A stretch of DNA of 64,000 nt from JBBSJZ01 sp041739875 (GTDB lineage: Bacteria; Planctomycetota; Planctomycetia; Pirellulales; Pirellulaceae). Where the stretch lies: NCBI GenBank assembly GCA_041739875.1, contig JBGSNA010000221.1, positions 5,409-69,408 of the forward strand, read 5' to 3'. A program made the position numbers and the translations under genes. Of this stretch, positions 26,358 to 35,485 are shown in pieces. Below the pieces are notes generated by a model, which worked only from the letters and a program-made list of their open reading frames with translations, was not told where the DNA came from and ran no database searches. Within the stretch, counting starts at the first letter, position 1, and every line of letters starts with the position of its first letter.

Positions 26358-26789
26358 ATGAACAGACAACCAGCAAAACGAACGGGCTTTTCTCTCATTG
26401 AGATGGTCATCGTGATTCTAATTCTCGGCATCATCGCAGCCGTTGCCGCTCCGCGAATGTTCGACACCGCGACGACTGCGGAAGCGAATACGACGCGACA
26501 GCAATTAGCGGTTCTACGCAATGCGATTGAGATGTACCGGGCACGATCGGGAATCTACCCGCCGGTGAATATGCTCCAGGCGGCTGTTGCCCCAATGCTC
26601 AACGGTCCCTTCCCTGCTCCGAGCGTTGGCACGGCGCGAGCTGATTCGGCCGTCTACTATGACACCAATTCGGACAGCATTGCGTCAGCTGTTCCCAACG
26701 ATGCACAGCCAGGTGGTTGGGTCTATAAGCCTGCCAACGGCAATCTTCGCTTGAACGTCGGTGCAACGGAAGTCGGCTTCGATTGGTAG
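26358..26789 (+). CDS. type II secretion / type IV pilus major pseudopilin (GspG-like)
   Basis: 143 residues from ATG 26358. Class III prepilin signal: RTG-FSLIE (cleavage after Gly, Phe+1, Glu+5) followed by the hydrophobic helix MVIVILILGIIAAVAAPRM. Downstream ATTAEANTTRQQLAVLRNAIEMYRARSGIYPP is the GspG helix-loop pattern and GWVYKPANGNLRLN ends the globular domain. It needs a prepilin peptidase, which is not encoded in the window. First gene of the assembly region; 174 bp separate it from the response regulator. That gap contains a 22-bp direct duplication. Confidence 0.9.
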   Translation: MNRQPAKRTGFSLIEMVIVILILGIIAAVAAPRMFDTATTAEANTTRQQLAVLRNAIEMYRARSGIYPPVNMLQAAVAPMLNGPFPAPSVGTARADSAVYYDTNSDSIASAVPNDAQPGGWVYKPANGNLRLNVGATEVGFDW

Positions 26790-26913
26790 TTCGGTTTCGA
26801 TAACGAAACTCATTCACACATGATCTCACTGGCGAACGTAACGAGACCTGGCCCTTCTCGGTACGCGAGTCAGTGAGTCGCGTTGTTCGAGCTCGACAGC
26901 TTCCCGCCTACGC

Positions 26914-26957
26914 AATTCCCTCCAAGCTTACGCTGAATTCCCTCCAAGCTTACGCTG
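26914..26957. repeat. perfect 22-bp tandem duplication before the response regulator
   Basis: A 22-bp unit beginning AATTCCCTCC and ending TACGCTG occurs twice without mismatch (26914-26935, 26936-26957), ending 6 bp before the ATG at 26964. It occupies the place of the leader and ribosome-binding site; CCTCC in it is an anti-Shine-Dalgarno-like sequence. Confidence 0.92.
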
Positions 26958-26963
26958 AGCAAC

Positions 26964-27404
26964 ATGCCTACGAACTCCTGCAATGCTGGCACCGACAATG
27001 CCTCGGATCGCCGCCAGCCAACGGTATTGATCGTCGAAGACGATGCAGTGTTTCGGCGTGTGATCTCGTTCACCGTTTCACGTGCGGGATTCAAGGTGGA
27101 ACATGCGACCAATGGAATCGAGGGATACGATCGATTCATGGTTGGCGATATCGACTTCATCGTGACGGATCTCCAAATGCCACGATCAAGCGGTATCGAG
27201 ATGCTCGAGCGGATCAGTCAACAAACGACCGTGCCTCGCGTACCAACGATTCTTTGCACAGCCAAAGGTTTGGAGCTTGATACGGAGAAAATCGTCCAAC
27301 ATTTCGGATTGGTTACGGTGCTGCGTAAGCCATTCAGTCCGCGTCACCTCACTGAATGGATTTGCAACGCCCTTCACATGACGAAAGAGACTCTGCATGT
27401 CTAG
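26964..27404 (+). CDS. single-domain response regulator
   Basis: 146 residues, only a receiver domain. VLIVEDDAVFRR carries the acidic pocket (Glu25/Asp26/Asp27), Asp69 in VTDLQMP is the phospho-acceptor, Thr/Ala near 99-100 and Lys122 in LRKPFSP complete the active site. No output domain, so it acts by protein contact, as in chemotaxis/twitching regulators of the PilG/CheY kind. The last 8 nt overlap the histidine kinase gene (ATG at 27397), its obvious partner. Confidence 0.93.
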   Translation: MPTNSCNAGTDNASDRRQPTVLIVEDDAVFRRVISFTVSRAGFKVEHATNGIEGYDRFMVGDIDFIVTDLQMPRSSGIEMLERISQQTTVPRVPTILCTAKGLELDTEKIVQHFGLVTVLRKPFSPRHLTEWICNALHMTKETLHV

Positions 27405-29028
27405 TCCGTCATTTGCATCGACATCCAGTGAATACGGAATCGGGTCGACCATTGGTTCACATCGACACGCTTCGATGTGGCAATCCTTCATTCACGGTCG
27501 CAAGCATGTAACGATTCGCATCGGTTGCGCGTTTCTTGCCGTCGCGATCGGAATTCTTGCCACAAGCTTTATCAGTACGGTGGAGACACCCCTGAAGAAT
27601 GCAACGCCACTTTTTGGGTTAGTTTCGATCGCGTTTTGCAGCTTTGCTGGGTTGTTCTCCATGCGAACCGCTCGTGTTTTGCGACGCGTCGAAGACGAGT
27701 TGTTGAGATTCTCCGAAGCTCGCAATCTGAGTGAAGTTCACAATATTGCCACCACACCGCGCCGCATCGTTGCCGACGATCCCATTTGTGACGGCTGGAA
27801 CCGACTCTTGGACTTGGCGCTGGCAAATGTATCGTCCGAAACGTTGCACCGAACGATTGCCCCCTTGGACCGCGAAGCCGTGACGCTTGCCCGCGCCATG
27901 CGAGCATTGCCAATGGCCTGGGTCATTACGGACAACGACGCTCGTATTCGATTCATCTCTCCGGTCGCCCTAGGAATGCTTGGACTGGCGGACGGAAGCA
28001 GTTACGAGCACCTGCATCTCACGGAGGTCCTTGGAATCACGAAGAGTCAGATCGCCCAGGATGCAGTCCGAACGACCGATCCAGCCAACCACTCGAACGA
28101 CGAGACGACACTTGATCAGAAGAACGAGTCCGAACTCGTTCAAGCTGCAAATGATTTAGAACAGGTGCTCGGCGCGATTCGAATGGTCACCCTGCGACGT
28201 GAGCTGGTTGTCAACGGTTCGACCACCAAACTTCGAATCGCTCGCACGCGATTGGGTGGACGCGGCGGTGACGGAGCCGGTTTGGCCTGGGTGATCCAGG
28301 ACGTCACTCAACAGCAACTCGCGACCGAGGCTCGCGATCAATTCCTCATGACTGCGACGCACGAGTTCCGCACACCGCTCACAAATCTTCAGGCATACGC
28401 GGAAGCACTCAGCCACCAAGAAACGCTGGACGTCGAGCACCAAAAAGAGTTCTGCAACATCATCTACACGGAAGCAAATCGACTCGGACGACTCGTCGAT
28501 CACCTGCTCACGGTGAGCCAACTGGAAGCTGGGTCGATCGTTATCAATCAGCACGAACTGGATCTGCTTCCTTTGTTGGAGCAAATACTCGAACAGAATC
28601 GACCTCAGGCAGAGCACAAGCAAATCATACTCAAAAGCGTACTTTCGGCAAAGCTTCCGACGGTCAATGGCGACCGCGACAAATTGCAAGCAGCCATCTT
28701 GAATTTGGTCGGCAACGCTATCAAGTATTCGAACAATGGCGGTGACGTTACCGTCAAGTGCGATGTGGAAGAGCATTGGATTCGCATTGATGTCACCGAC
28801 CAGGGCGACGGGATTCCAATTAACGAACAGGAACGTGTCTTCGACAAGTTCTTTCGTGGCCAGAAGGCGGTGCAGTCCAGCGAGCCTGGCAATGGTCTTG
28901 GTTTGGCTTTCTCCCGCGAGATCGCTCGCTTACACCAAGGAGATATTTTGCTGCAGAGTATCCCTGGTCAAGGGTCGACCTTCACGATGCGGCTTCCGAT
29001 CAGTGGCCAATCGCGTTCTGGCATCTAA
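27397..29028 (+). CDS. membrane sensor histidine kinase
   Basis: 543 residues. Two membrane segments at about 41-62 and 69-89, almost no periplasmic loop, so sensing is probably within the membrane or in the cytoplasm. A PAS-like segment (MAWVITDNDARIRFISPVAL) near 168-190, HisKA with His322 in ATHEFRTPLTN, and HATPase_c with N-box NAIKYSNNGG, G1 DQGDGIP and G2 GNGLGLAF. It overlaps the single-domain regulator by 8 nt and precedes the STAS and GspE genes, which points to control of the pilus or secretion apparatus. Confidence 0.94.
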   Translation: MSSPSFASTSSEYGIGSTIGSHRHASMWQSFIHGRKHVTIRIGCAFLAVAIGILATSFISTVETPLKNATPLFGLVSIAFCSFAGLFSMRTARVLRRVEDELLRFSEARNLSEVHNIATTPRRIVADDPICDGWNRLLDLALANVSSETLHRTIAPLDREAVTLARAMRALPMAWVITDNDARIRFISPVALGMLGLADGSSYEHLHLTEVLGITKSQIAQDAVRTTDPANHSNDETTLDQKNESELVQAANDLEQVLGAIRMVTLRRELVVNGSTTKLRIARTRLGGRGGDGAGLAWVIQDVTQQQLATEARDQFLMTATHEFRTPLTNLQAYAEALSHQETLDVEHQKEFCNIIYTEANRLGRLVDHLLTVSQLEAGSIVINQHELDLLPLLEQILEQNRPQAEHKQIILKSVLSAKLPTVNGDRDKLQAAILNLVGNAIKYSNNGGDVTVKCDVEEHWIRIDVTDQGDGIPINEQERVFDKFFRGQKAVQSSEPGNGLGLAFSREIARLHQGDILLQSIPGQGSTFTMRLPISGQSRSGI

Positions 29029-29109
29029 CCGAGAATCCGTATTCAAATTCCGTGTGATTCGCAAGCCATTTACATTGCATTCATTCACTTAGCATCATCG
29101 GGGGGAATC

Positions 29110-29442
29110 ATGACATCGATTGAACGACGCGGCGGTGTGACCGTCATCCGCCCGAATCGCCCGCTTCAGCGAGACTCGATTGAGAATTTGAACGAAGAAG
29201 TGGTGGATGCAGTGCGAAGTGGAGTACCTATGGTCGTCGTCAACTTGGCGGAAACGCCGCTGATCGATGGTGCTGGCTTGGAATGGTTACTCAACCTTGA
29301 CGAACATTGTTGTGAGCGTGGTGGTAGCGTTTGCCTATGCAGCGCGAATGAGTTGTGCTGTGATATCTTGCGCATTACGGGTGTAGGCCCATCAATGCAA
29401 CAGTTCACCGACTTGACTTCGGCACTCGGAAGTTTTGCCTGA
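29110..29442 (+). CDS. STAS-domain protein
   Basis: 110 residues, one STAS fold: GGVTVIRPNRPLQRDSIENL, VVVNLAETPLIDGAGLEWLL and VCLCSANELCCDILRITGV. The Ser that is phosphorylated in SpoIIAA-type antagonists (D-S-S-G) is not there; the motif is D53-G-A-G56, so it cannot be regulated by phosphorylation at that site. GGGGG ribosome-binding site precedes ATG 29110. Its TGA overlaps the GspE start by one base (TGATG). Located between a two-component pair and the assembly ATPase, it is probably a regulatory or scaffolding subunit. Confidence 0.88.
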   Translation: MTSIERRGGVTVIRPNRPLQRDSIENLNEEVVDAVRSGVPMVVVNLAETPLIDGAGLEWLLNLDEHCCERGGSVCLCSANELCCDILRITGVGPSMQQFTDLTSALGSFA

Positions 29443-31256
29443 TGAGCCACGCCCCTCTGCATGAATTTGATGTCGCCAATTTGCCTCGCGTCGTGACGCC
29501 GCAAGCGAAGACGTATTCATCAACTTCGACGGTTCCGCTTGGAAAGCGTCTACTGAACGCTGGTCTGCTTCGTGCCGACCAGTTGGAATCTGCACTGGCT
29601 CACCAAGGTGCAGAGGCGGAACGCGCCCGAATTCGAAATCTGAAGAATCCGTCGGCACCACCGACACCCATCAAAAAACTGGGCGAAGTCGTTAGTGAAC
29701 TTGGTTTGATCGACGAAGCGGATTTGCTGCCGCTGCTCGGCGAGCAACTTGGCGTTGAGGGAGTTCGTCTGCGCGAAGGTTTGATCGATCCAGCGGCCGT
29801 GCGGTTGATCCCTCGTGAATACGCCGAACGCATGAACGTGTTGCCACTCATGCGAGTTCGCGACGAGCTCACGGTGGCGATGGCAGATCCCCAGGATCTC
29901 GCAGCGATTGACGCGCTTTCGAGAATCAGTGGTTGCCGTGTCCGTGGCGTGTTCACGCTCGCCAGCGGCATCGAGCGTCTGCTTCCAAGATGCTACGAAG
30001 CGGACTTTTCCGTCGATTCGGTCACCGCCGATTTGGACGTCGAAGAACTTGAGCTCGATTCCGAGGCGATTGATCTGGACTTGCACTCGGTCCAGCAACT
30101 TGCTGACGGAAGCCCCGTCATCAACCTCGTGAACTACGCGATTGTCCAAGCCGTGCGCCAAGGTGCAAGCGACATCCACATCGAGCCTGGACACAAGAGC
30201 ACGTCAGTGCGTTTCCGAATTGATGGTGCACTGCGAGAAGTCATGAAGCCTCGCAAGGACATGCATGCGGCGTTGGTATCCCGAATCAAAGTCATGGCCA
30301 AGCTTGATATTGCGGAGCATCGTCAACCTCAAGACGGTCGATTGCACGTGCGTTTAGCGCGTCGCGACATCGACTTGCGTGTCAGCACATTGCCGACGGT
30401 GCTCGGCGAAAAAGTCGTCATGCGGGTGCTCGATCGCCAGAACGTTACCTTCGATCTCAATCGACTCGGACTTCCTGAGGTTTCGCTCGTCACGATGCGT
30501 CGAATGCTAGGACGTCCGCACGGACTTGTGCTGGTTACCGGCCCCACAGGTAGCGGCAAGACAACGACGCTCTACTCCGCGATTGAGCTGATCAAAGGGA
30601 TCGAGCGAAACGTTATCACCGTCGAAGATCCCGTTGAATATCAACTCGAGCTCATCAATCAAGTTCAAGTTCAATCGGATACCGGAATGACGTTTGCCAA
30701 AGCGCTGCGCAGTATCCTTCGGCAAGACCCGGACGTCATCATGGTCGGTGAAATTCGAGACCGCGAGACGGCGGAAACAGCAATCCAAGCAGCGCTTACC
30801 GGTCACTTGGTCTTGAGCACCCTGCACACAAACGACAGTGCCTCCGCGATCACGCGATTGGTTGATATGGGAGTCGAACGTTTCAAGATTGCTGCGGCTG
30901 TGGTGGGTGTCGTTGCCCAACGCTTGGTGCGAAATCTCTGTGAACACTGCAAGGAACCCTATTATCCATCAGCCGGTTTGTTGGCTGAACTTGGCTACCA
31001 AGGCAACGCGAGGCACGCGTTTGCTCGAAGCTGCGGTTGCTCGAGCTGCTTTGAAAGTGGATATCGTGGTCGCTCGGGGATCTATGAATTGCTCGAGAGC
31101 GACGCCGACCTACGCCAAAAAATTACCGACGGAGCGACGCTTGATGAACTTCGACGATGCCATACGAACGCGACTTTGTTGAGCGAAGGCATGCGGATGG
31201 CGGTTGCTGGACGGACAAGCATCGACGAAGTCAGCCGCGTTGCTTGTGGCGATTAA
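29442..31256 (+). CDS. type II secretion / type IV pilus assembly ATPase (GspE/PilB)
   Basis: 604 residues. N-terminal MshEN/T2SSE_N region (LGKRLLNAGLLRADQLESAL and LGEVVSELGLIDEADLLPLL), then the secretion ATPase: Walker A GPTGSGKT (367-374), Asp box, Walker B-like DPDVIMVGEIRD, and His box. Zinc cysteines C500-x2-C503 and C531/C533/C536 (SCGCSSC) in the C-terminal module are typical of GspE/PilB. Hexameric cytoplasmic motor that drives pseudopilus assembly with the platform protein encoded next. The start is fixed by overlap with the STAS stop. Confidence 0.95.
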   Translation: MSHAPLHEFDVANLPRVVTPQAKTYSSTSTVPLGKRLLNAGLLRADQLESALAHQGAEAERARIRNLKNPSAPPTPIKKLGEVVSELGLIDEADLLPLLGEQLGVEGVRLREGLIDPAAVRLIPREYAERMNVLPLMRVRDELTVAMADPQDLAAIDALSRISGCRVRGVFTLASGIERLLPRCYEADFSVDSVTADLDVEELELDSEAIDLDLHSVQQLADGSPVINLVNYAIVQAVRQGASDIHIEPGHKSTSVRFRIDGALREVMKPRKDMHAALVSRIKVMAKLDIAEHRQPQDGRLHVRLARRDIDLRVSTLPTVLGEKVVMRVLDRQNVTFDLNRLGLPEVSLVTMRRMLGRPHGLVLVTGPTGSGKTTTLYSAIELIKGIERNVITVEDPVEYQLELINQVQVQSDTGMTFAKALRSILRQDPDVIMVGEIRDRETAETAIQAALTGHLVLSTLHTNDSASAITRLVDMGVERFKIAAAVVGVVAQRLVRNLCEHCKEPYYPSAGLLAELGYQGNARHAFARSCGCSSCFESGYRGRSGIYELLESDADLRQKITDGATLDELRRCHTNATLLSEGMRMAVAGRTSIDEVSRVACGD

Positions 31257-31342
31257 TTCACTGAGCTCATTACAAAACGAACTTCGTTACCACCTCTCTA
31301 TCCATACTCACAATCGTGCTTGCATTCTTTGCTCCCGCCGAT

Positions 31343-32461
31343 ATGGCTGACATCGCCGAACCAGTCATGGTGTCGGATCGCGATGATGCGCGCCACCAGG
31401 CTGTGCGACGTGGTGGGATGATGGGGGTGTCGTCGACAAGCGTGCTGCTCGTATTGAACCAGTTGGCTGTGATGAGCCAAAACGGTATTGAGATCGTCGA
31501 ATCTCTGGAGATGGTCAGTAGCAACTGTCCCGATTCTCGACTCGCGGAATCGTTGGAAGATATACACAATGCGGTCAACGGTGGCCAAACTCTTTCGTCT
31601 GCGGTAGCCGCTCACGGAGAGTACTTTCCGCCGACACTCGCACCGATGTTGGCGGCCGCCGAAGCAACGGGACGAGTTCCCGAGACACTCAAACGGGTGT
31701 GCGATCGCATGCGAGGTGAGTTGGCGATGCGAGGCCAGATTATCGGAGCAATGGTTTATCCGATGATCTTGATGGGGGCCGCCGCGAGTGTGATGAGCGC
31801 CTTGATCGTTGGCGTATTGCCGCAATTCAGCAAAGTATTTGCGTCGATGGGCAAACCAGTCCCCGTGTCGACTCAATATCTACTCACGTTTGGCGGATTT
31901 TGCCGTGAGTACTGGATGATCATTGTGCCTGTTCTCGTGGGAATCGTCGCTGGCCTAATCACGCTTCGGCAAAATCCAATCGTGCGTGGTCTGGTGTACA
32001 AGTTCTTGATGTTCGGGCCATTGATTCGTGACGCGTATCGGCCGTTGGCCGCGGGGCGTAACTTTCGCACGATCGCTGCGATGGTCAGTGGAGGCGTTCC
32101 ATTGCTTCAAGCTGTGCGTTTGACGCGAAACACAACGCGTGACATTTATTGGCAACAACTATGGACCGATGTGGAGAACACGTTGATCGAGGGCGAGCGA
32201 GCAAGCGACGCATTCTTCGACGTCGATTTTGTTCCACCCGAAGCCGCGCAAATGGTCTCGACTGCCGAGAAAACGGGACGTATCGGCGAAGTCCTTGAGG
32301 ATATTGGCAACTTTTACGAGGAAGAAGCGAGTCGCAAAATTAAACGACTCGTCGTGGCCTTGGAGCCCGTCATTATCTTGGTGATGGGCGTTATTGTTGC
32401 TGGCGTTGTGATGTCCGTGATGCTGCCCCTGTTGGATGTGTCAACCATCAGCTCATCCTAG
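31343..32461 (+). CDS. inner-membrane platform protein (GspF/PilC)
   Basis: 372 residues from ATG 31343; a GTG at 31316 would add nine residues and cannot be excluded. Two T2SSF domains: first around VLLVLNQLAVMSQNGIEIVE, with membrane segment ILMGAAASVMSALIVGVLPQF; second around FRTIAAMVSGGVPLLQAVRL, with AEKTGRIGEVLEDIGNFYEEE and a C-terminal membrane segment VIILVMGVIVAGVVMSVMLPL. It anchors the ATPase and the pseudopilus. 87 bp follow the GspE stop. Confidence 0.93.
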   Translation: MADIAEPVMVSDRDDARHQAVRRGGMMGVSSTSVLLVLNQLAVMSQNGIEIVESLEMVSSNCPDSRLAESLEDIHNAVNGGQTLSSAVAAHGEYFPPTLAPMLAAAEATGRVPETLKRVCDRMRGELAMRGQIIGAMVYPMILMGAAASVMSALIVGVLPQFSKVFASMGKPVPVSTQYLLTFGGFCREYWMIIVPVLVGIVAGLITLRQNPIVRGLVYKFLMFGPLIRDAYRPLAAGRNFRTIAAMVSGGVPLLQAVRLTRNTTRDIYWQQLWTDVENTLIEGERASDAFFDVDFVPPEAAQMVSTAEKTGRIGEVLEDIGNFYEEEASRKIKRLVVALEPVIILVMGVIVAGVVMSVMLPLLDVSTISSS

Positions 32462-32576
32462 TGGACGCTCAACAAAAATTACCGTGTTTTTTTGTCGAAA
32501 CGCGTTTGATTACGTCGCCACCGCGACGTACATCCCTGTGGACGAATTCCCGCCCACTTTTGCACACCATTTCGAC

Positions 32577-33686
32577 ATGTCTTCGATCCTTCAACGTCTG
32601 TCCCGCCGCGACACCGCACAACGCAAGTCCGCTGTCACTCGAAGCGGACTAGGCAAAACTCGTTGTATAGGAATCGAAATCGATGTCGATATCGCACGTG
32701 TCGCTACCTTGGGAACATGCACAAGCAAAGCAGCGCAACTCAATGGTGGCAGTGCTAACGCTCAGCAGTGGACGACTTACACCAAACTACCTCTCTGCGG
32801 CTCATCACCGTCGCATGGCGAGTCGTCTATCGACTCACCTAAGAAGCTGGGTCGTTGGATGGAGCAGCTATTCGACGTGCTACCGCGAACCGTCGACGGG
32901 CATCGGAGTGCTGTAACAATATGCCTGCCACCCAGTTGGACACATTACGAGATGACTCGCGAGGGTGACATGCCAGCGACAATCGCAAACTGTCAATCTC
33001 TGTTTAAGAACTCCATCTTTCAGTGCAATGCGGAAATACGTGTTTGGAATGCGTGCAAGACGTCGGACCGATTGGTTGTGGTTGCTGTTCCGCACCAAGC
33101 TACGCTAGAAATTGCTCGAGGCGTTCGTCGTCTTGGGTACGAAGTCTCTGGGATCGTGCCGCATGGTATCGCGTTGGCGGGGGCCGCATCCGCGCTAACG
33201 ACGCTCAATCCAAGTTGTATCGCATTAATCGGTCGGGCGGGCGGACTCGTCAGCACCATCGGATGTGGTTCAGATCGAAACCATCTGCATGGGCTTTGTC
33301 GACATGTCTCCAGCTCACCGACTGCGGCTTGCATTGACTCGGATCAAATCGTCTCAATCGAAGAAATCGAACCACAGTTGAGTTCTATCGCCCACGAGAT
33401 TACGGCAACGATGTCGTACGCGAACCGAATCAACGAATTTCGCGCAAGCCACGAGAACGAAAATCATCCAGTTTTGATTGCTGGCGACTTAGCCGCGACC
33501 CCTGGTCTGGACGAGGCCTTGGCATCACTCATCCATTTGCCAGTGGCTGTCTGGCGATACGTCCACCAAGAGCGTCCGCTGTCGTTGCATGGGATATCAC
33601 CGATGGTGATTGACGCCGAAGCAGCGACAAGTTTGTCGCTTGCGCACCTCTCCGCAACGATGATCCGTCTAGGCGAAAGACAATGA
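32577..33686 (+). CDS. PilM/GspL-type actin-like assembly protein
   Basis: 369 residues from ATG 32577 (MSSILQRLSRRDTAQ); the frame is open into the GspF gene but that part is not protein-like. CIGIEIDVDIARVATLG is the first strand-loop of the actin-like fold, VVAVPHQATLEIARGVRRLGYEVSGIVPHGIALA corresponds to the PilM core, and PVLIAGDLAATPGLDEALASLIHLPV is the second phosphate-loop region. Identification rests on position before a single-pass PilN-like protein with a 4-nt overlap, plus these motifs. Cytoplasmic. Confidence 0.78.
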   Translation: MSSILQRLSRRDTAQRKSAVTRSGLGKTRCIGIEIDVDIARVATLGTCTSKAAQLNGGSANAQQWTTYTKLPLCGSSPSHGESSIDSPKKLGRWMEQLFDVLPRTVDGHRSAVTICLPPSWTHYEMTREGDMPATIANCQSLFKNSIFQCNAEIRVWNACKTSDRLVVVAVPHQATLEIARGVRRLGYEVSGIVPHGIALAGAASALTTLNPSCIALIGRAGGLVSTIGCGSDRNHLHGLCRHVSSSPTAACIDSDQIVSIEEIEPQLSSIAHEITATMSYANRINEFRASHENENHPVLIAGDLAATPGLDEALASLIHLPVAVWRYVHQERPLSLHGISPMVIDAEAATSLSLAHLSATMIRLGERQ

Positions 33687-34348
33687 TCAAACGCCGTAAG
33701 CACTCGTCATCGTGTTCGCTGCCGATGAATTCGATTCGACAACTCGATCTATTACCGGAAGAGTTTCGCGATGAAGTCGAAACGTTGCGAGCTCGCGGTT
33801 TCTGGATACTCGCGTTCTCATTGCTTTCGATCGGACTAGGGCATTTGGTTCTCACGGATTTGTTTCGACACGAGTCCAATCGTCGGTTCGAAACGCGGTT
33901 ACGTGCGAAGGTCGAGCCTGTGCTCAAAATTCGTGACGACGCGCGTCGCCAGCTAACGGATCTTTCGTCAAGGCGGCGTTGGATTGAACAGTTGGACACG
34001 GCGCGTCCTGACGACAGCTTGGTCCAGGCGCTTGCCGCGGTCGCCACCGCTGTCGGACCAGATGCTGATCGAGTCATGATCGATTCGATCGAGATTTCGC
34101 TTGCGACTGAATTGCCCGCTAGTCCGAGCAGCCCGCAAAGTACGACGGAAGCGGAGCAGCCTACGTTAGTGACTACGCCAACAATTATCATCGGTGCACG
34201 ATCCGACGCTAACGCGTCCGCGAGCTTGGTGTCTCGCCTCAGCGAACAACCACGAATCGATCATGTTACGATTGAACCGAACCTAAACGGCGATGGAAGT
34301 CGGATCCAGCTGATGGGTGTTCCACGATCGACGAGGATCCTCCCATGA
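33683..34348 (+). CDS. PilN-like single-pass assembly protein
   Basis: 221 residues. The motif IRQLDLLPEEFRDEVE at 18-33 is a PilN-like N-terminal sequence that binds PilM, followed by one membrane segment (GFWILAFSLLSIGLGHLVL, about 39-57), a coiled-coil region and a ferredoxin-like domain ending VTIEPNLNGDGSRIQLMGV. It is coupled by 4-nt overlaps to the PilM- and PilO-like genes. Bitopic membrane protein of the alignment complex. Confidence 0.8.
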   Translation: MIKRRKHSSSCSLPMNSIRQLDLLPEEFRDEVETLRARGFWILAFSLLSIGLGHLVLTDLFRHESNRRFETRLRAKVEPVLKIRDDARRQLTDLSSRRRWIEQLDTARPDDSLVQALAAVATAVGPDADRVMIDSIEISLATELPASPSSPQSTTEAEQPTLVTTPTIIIGARSDANASASLVSRLSEQPRIDHVTIEPNLNGDGSRIQLMGVPRSTRILP

Positions 34349-34998
34349 CACGGTCCAAGTCCGGGAGCAAACCCAAGAAGCGTAACGTTCAAGTGTGGTG
34401 GAAGCTCGCATGCGTTCGCACCCACATCTTCGGCGCCATCGCATGTTTGTTTGTTTGCGCCGCAATCGTGCATGTGTACCGCTTCGATTCTATGGGTAAC
34501 TCGTCGGAATTCTCCAGCGGAGTTAGCGTTGAGGAAGCAATCGAAGTACTTCGTCATGCTGATGAGTGGCAAAACGTCTATCGTGAAAAAACTTTAGAAA
34601 ATGAACAGCTCAACGTAAGCATTGAGTCACTGGCGTCGTGGATTCCAGAATCCGTCGATTCCAATGAAGTTAGGATAAAACTCGAGTCACTCACCGACAC
34701 GAATGGCCTTGAACTCGTCGAATTCACGTACCAGCACTCCGTCGTCGGAAGCCGCGTCGGAGTCGCCGTGTACACGTGCCATCTTCGCGGCAGCTTTTCA
34801 TCGATTGGCCGAATGCTCGATGAGCTTGCACGAATGGACCATCCCATCAGCTGCAATCGACTATTGCTTAACCACCGAACCGAATCGGTCTCATCGACTA
34901 TGACTTGTGACGCAGTCATTTCGCTTCGATGCCCATACGCCGCCGAAGGCACACTCGCGTTTCAATTGATGAAGGAGCGACAACTTCATGGCAGCTAA
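34345..34998 (+). CDS. PilO-like assembly protein
   Basis: 217 residues. Short basic cytoplasmic tail, membrane segment IFGAIACLFVCAAIVHVY (about 28-46), coiled-coil stretch, then GLELVEFTYQHS and YTCHLRGSFSSIGRMLDELARMDHPI, the PilO-type core. The order M-N-O-P with 4-nt and 11-nt overlaps supports the assignment although similarity is weak. Its C-terminal end overlaps the next gene by 11 nt. Confidence 0.75.
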   Translation: MTRSKSGSKPKKRNVQVWWKLACVRTHIFGAIACLFVCAAIVHVYRFDSMGNSSEFSSGVSVEEAIEVLRHADEWQNVYREKTLENEQLNVSIESLASWIPESVDSNEVRIKLESLTDTNGLELVEFTYQHSVVGSRVGVAVYTCHLRGSFSSIGRMLDELARMDHPISCNRLLLNHRTESVSSTMTCDAVISLRCPYAAEGTLAFQLMKERQLHGS

Positions 34999-35473
34999 TC
35001 GCAAACGCGACCGTAGCAAACGTCCCGAGGACGCCGGTTCGAAAACAACCAAGCAATGGGTTGTTGTCGGCTTGCTCGTTTGCGGATTGATCTTGGCGTT
35101 AGTGACCCAGCCCGAAAAAGCGGTAGTCGTTGCTGAAATTCAGCCAACAGCGACGCTGACGGAGCTGAAACCGCAAGCAATGCAAGATGCTGTCGTTAGC
35201 GAGCCGAAAGCATCCGTGCTGCAAATCCAGTCGCTTGCATCCATTGAGTTGGAAGACTGGGTCGATCAAAACCCGTTCGCGGCATCGCAAGCGGAGACGA
35301 TAAACCGGTCGTTCAGCGATACCAACGGTTTACTCCGAATCCAAGCGGTCTACGGCAAAGGAAGCAACGCGGTTGCCTTGATCGGGTCCAATCTTGTTCA
35401 CATTGGTGAATCGTTGCCCGACGGTCGACGCGTACTGAATATCACCGCCGACGGCATTGAACTTTCACGCTAG
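34988..35473 (+). CDS. PilP/GspC-like protein
   Basis: 161 residues. Basic N-terminus, one membrane segment (QWVVVGLLVCGLILALVT, about 23-40), a linker, then a small beta domain GLLRIQAVYGKGSNAVALIGSNLVHIGESLPDGRRVLNITADGIEL resembling the homology region of PilP and GspC that contacts the secretin. It is the last gene of the operon. No secretin (PilQ/GspD) follows; the next gene is convergent with 12 bp between. Confidence 0.75.
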   Translation: MAANRKRDRSKRPEDAGSKTTKQWVVVGLLVCGLILALVTQPEKAVVVAEIQPTATLTELKPQAMQDAVVSEPKASVLQIQSLASIELEDWVDQNPFAASQAETINRSFSDTNGLLRIQAVYGKGSNAVALIGSNLVHIGESLPDGRRVLNITADGIELSR

Positions 35474-35485
35474 ATGGAACAGTGA

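Noticed and set aside
28156..28776. 206-aa minus frame
   Set aside because: Antisense of the histidine kinase.
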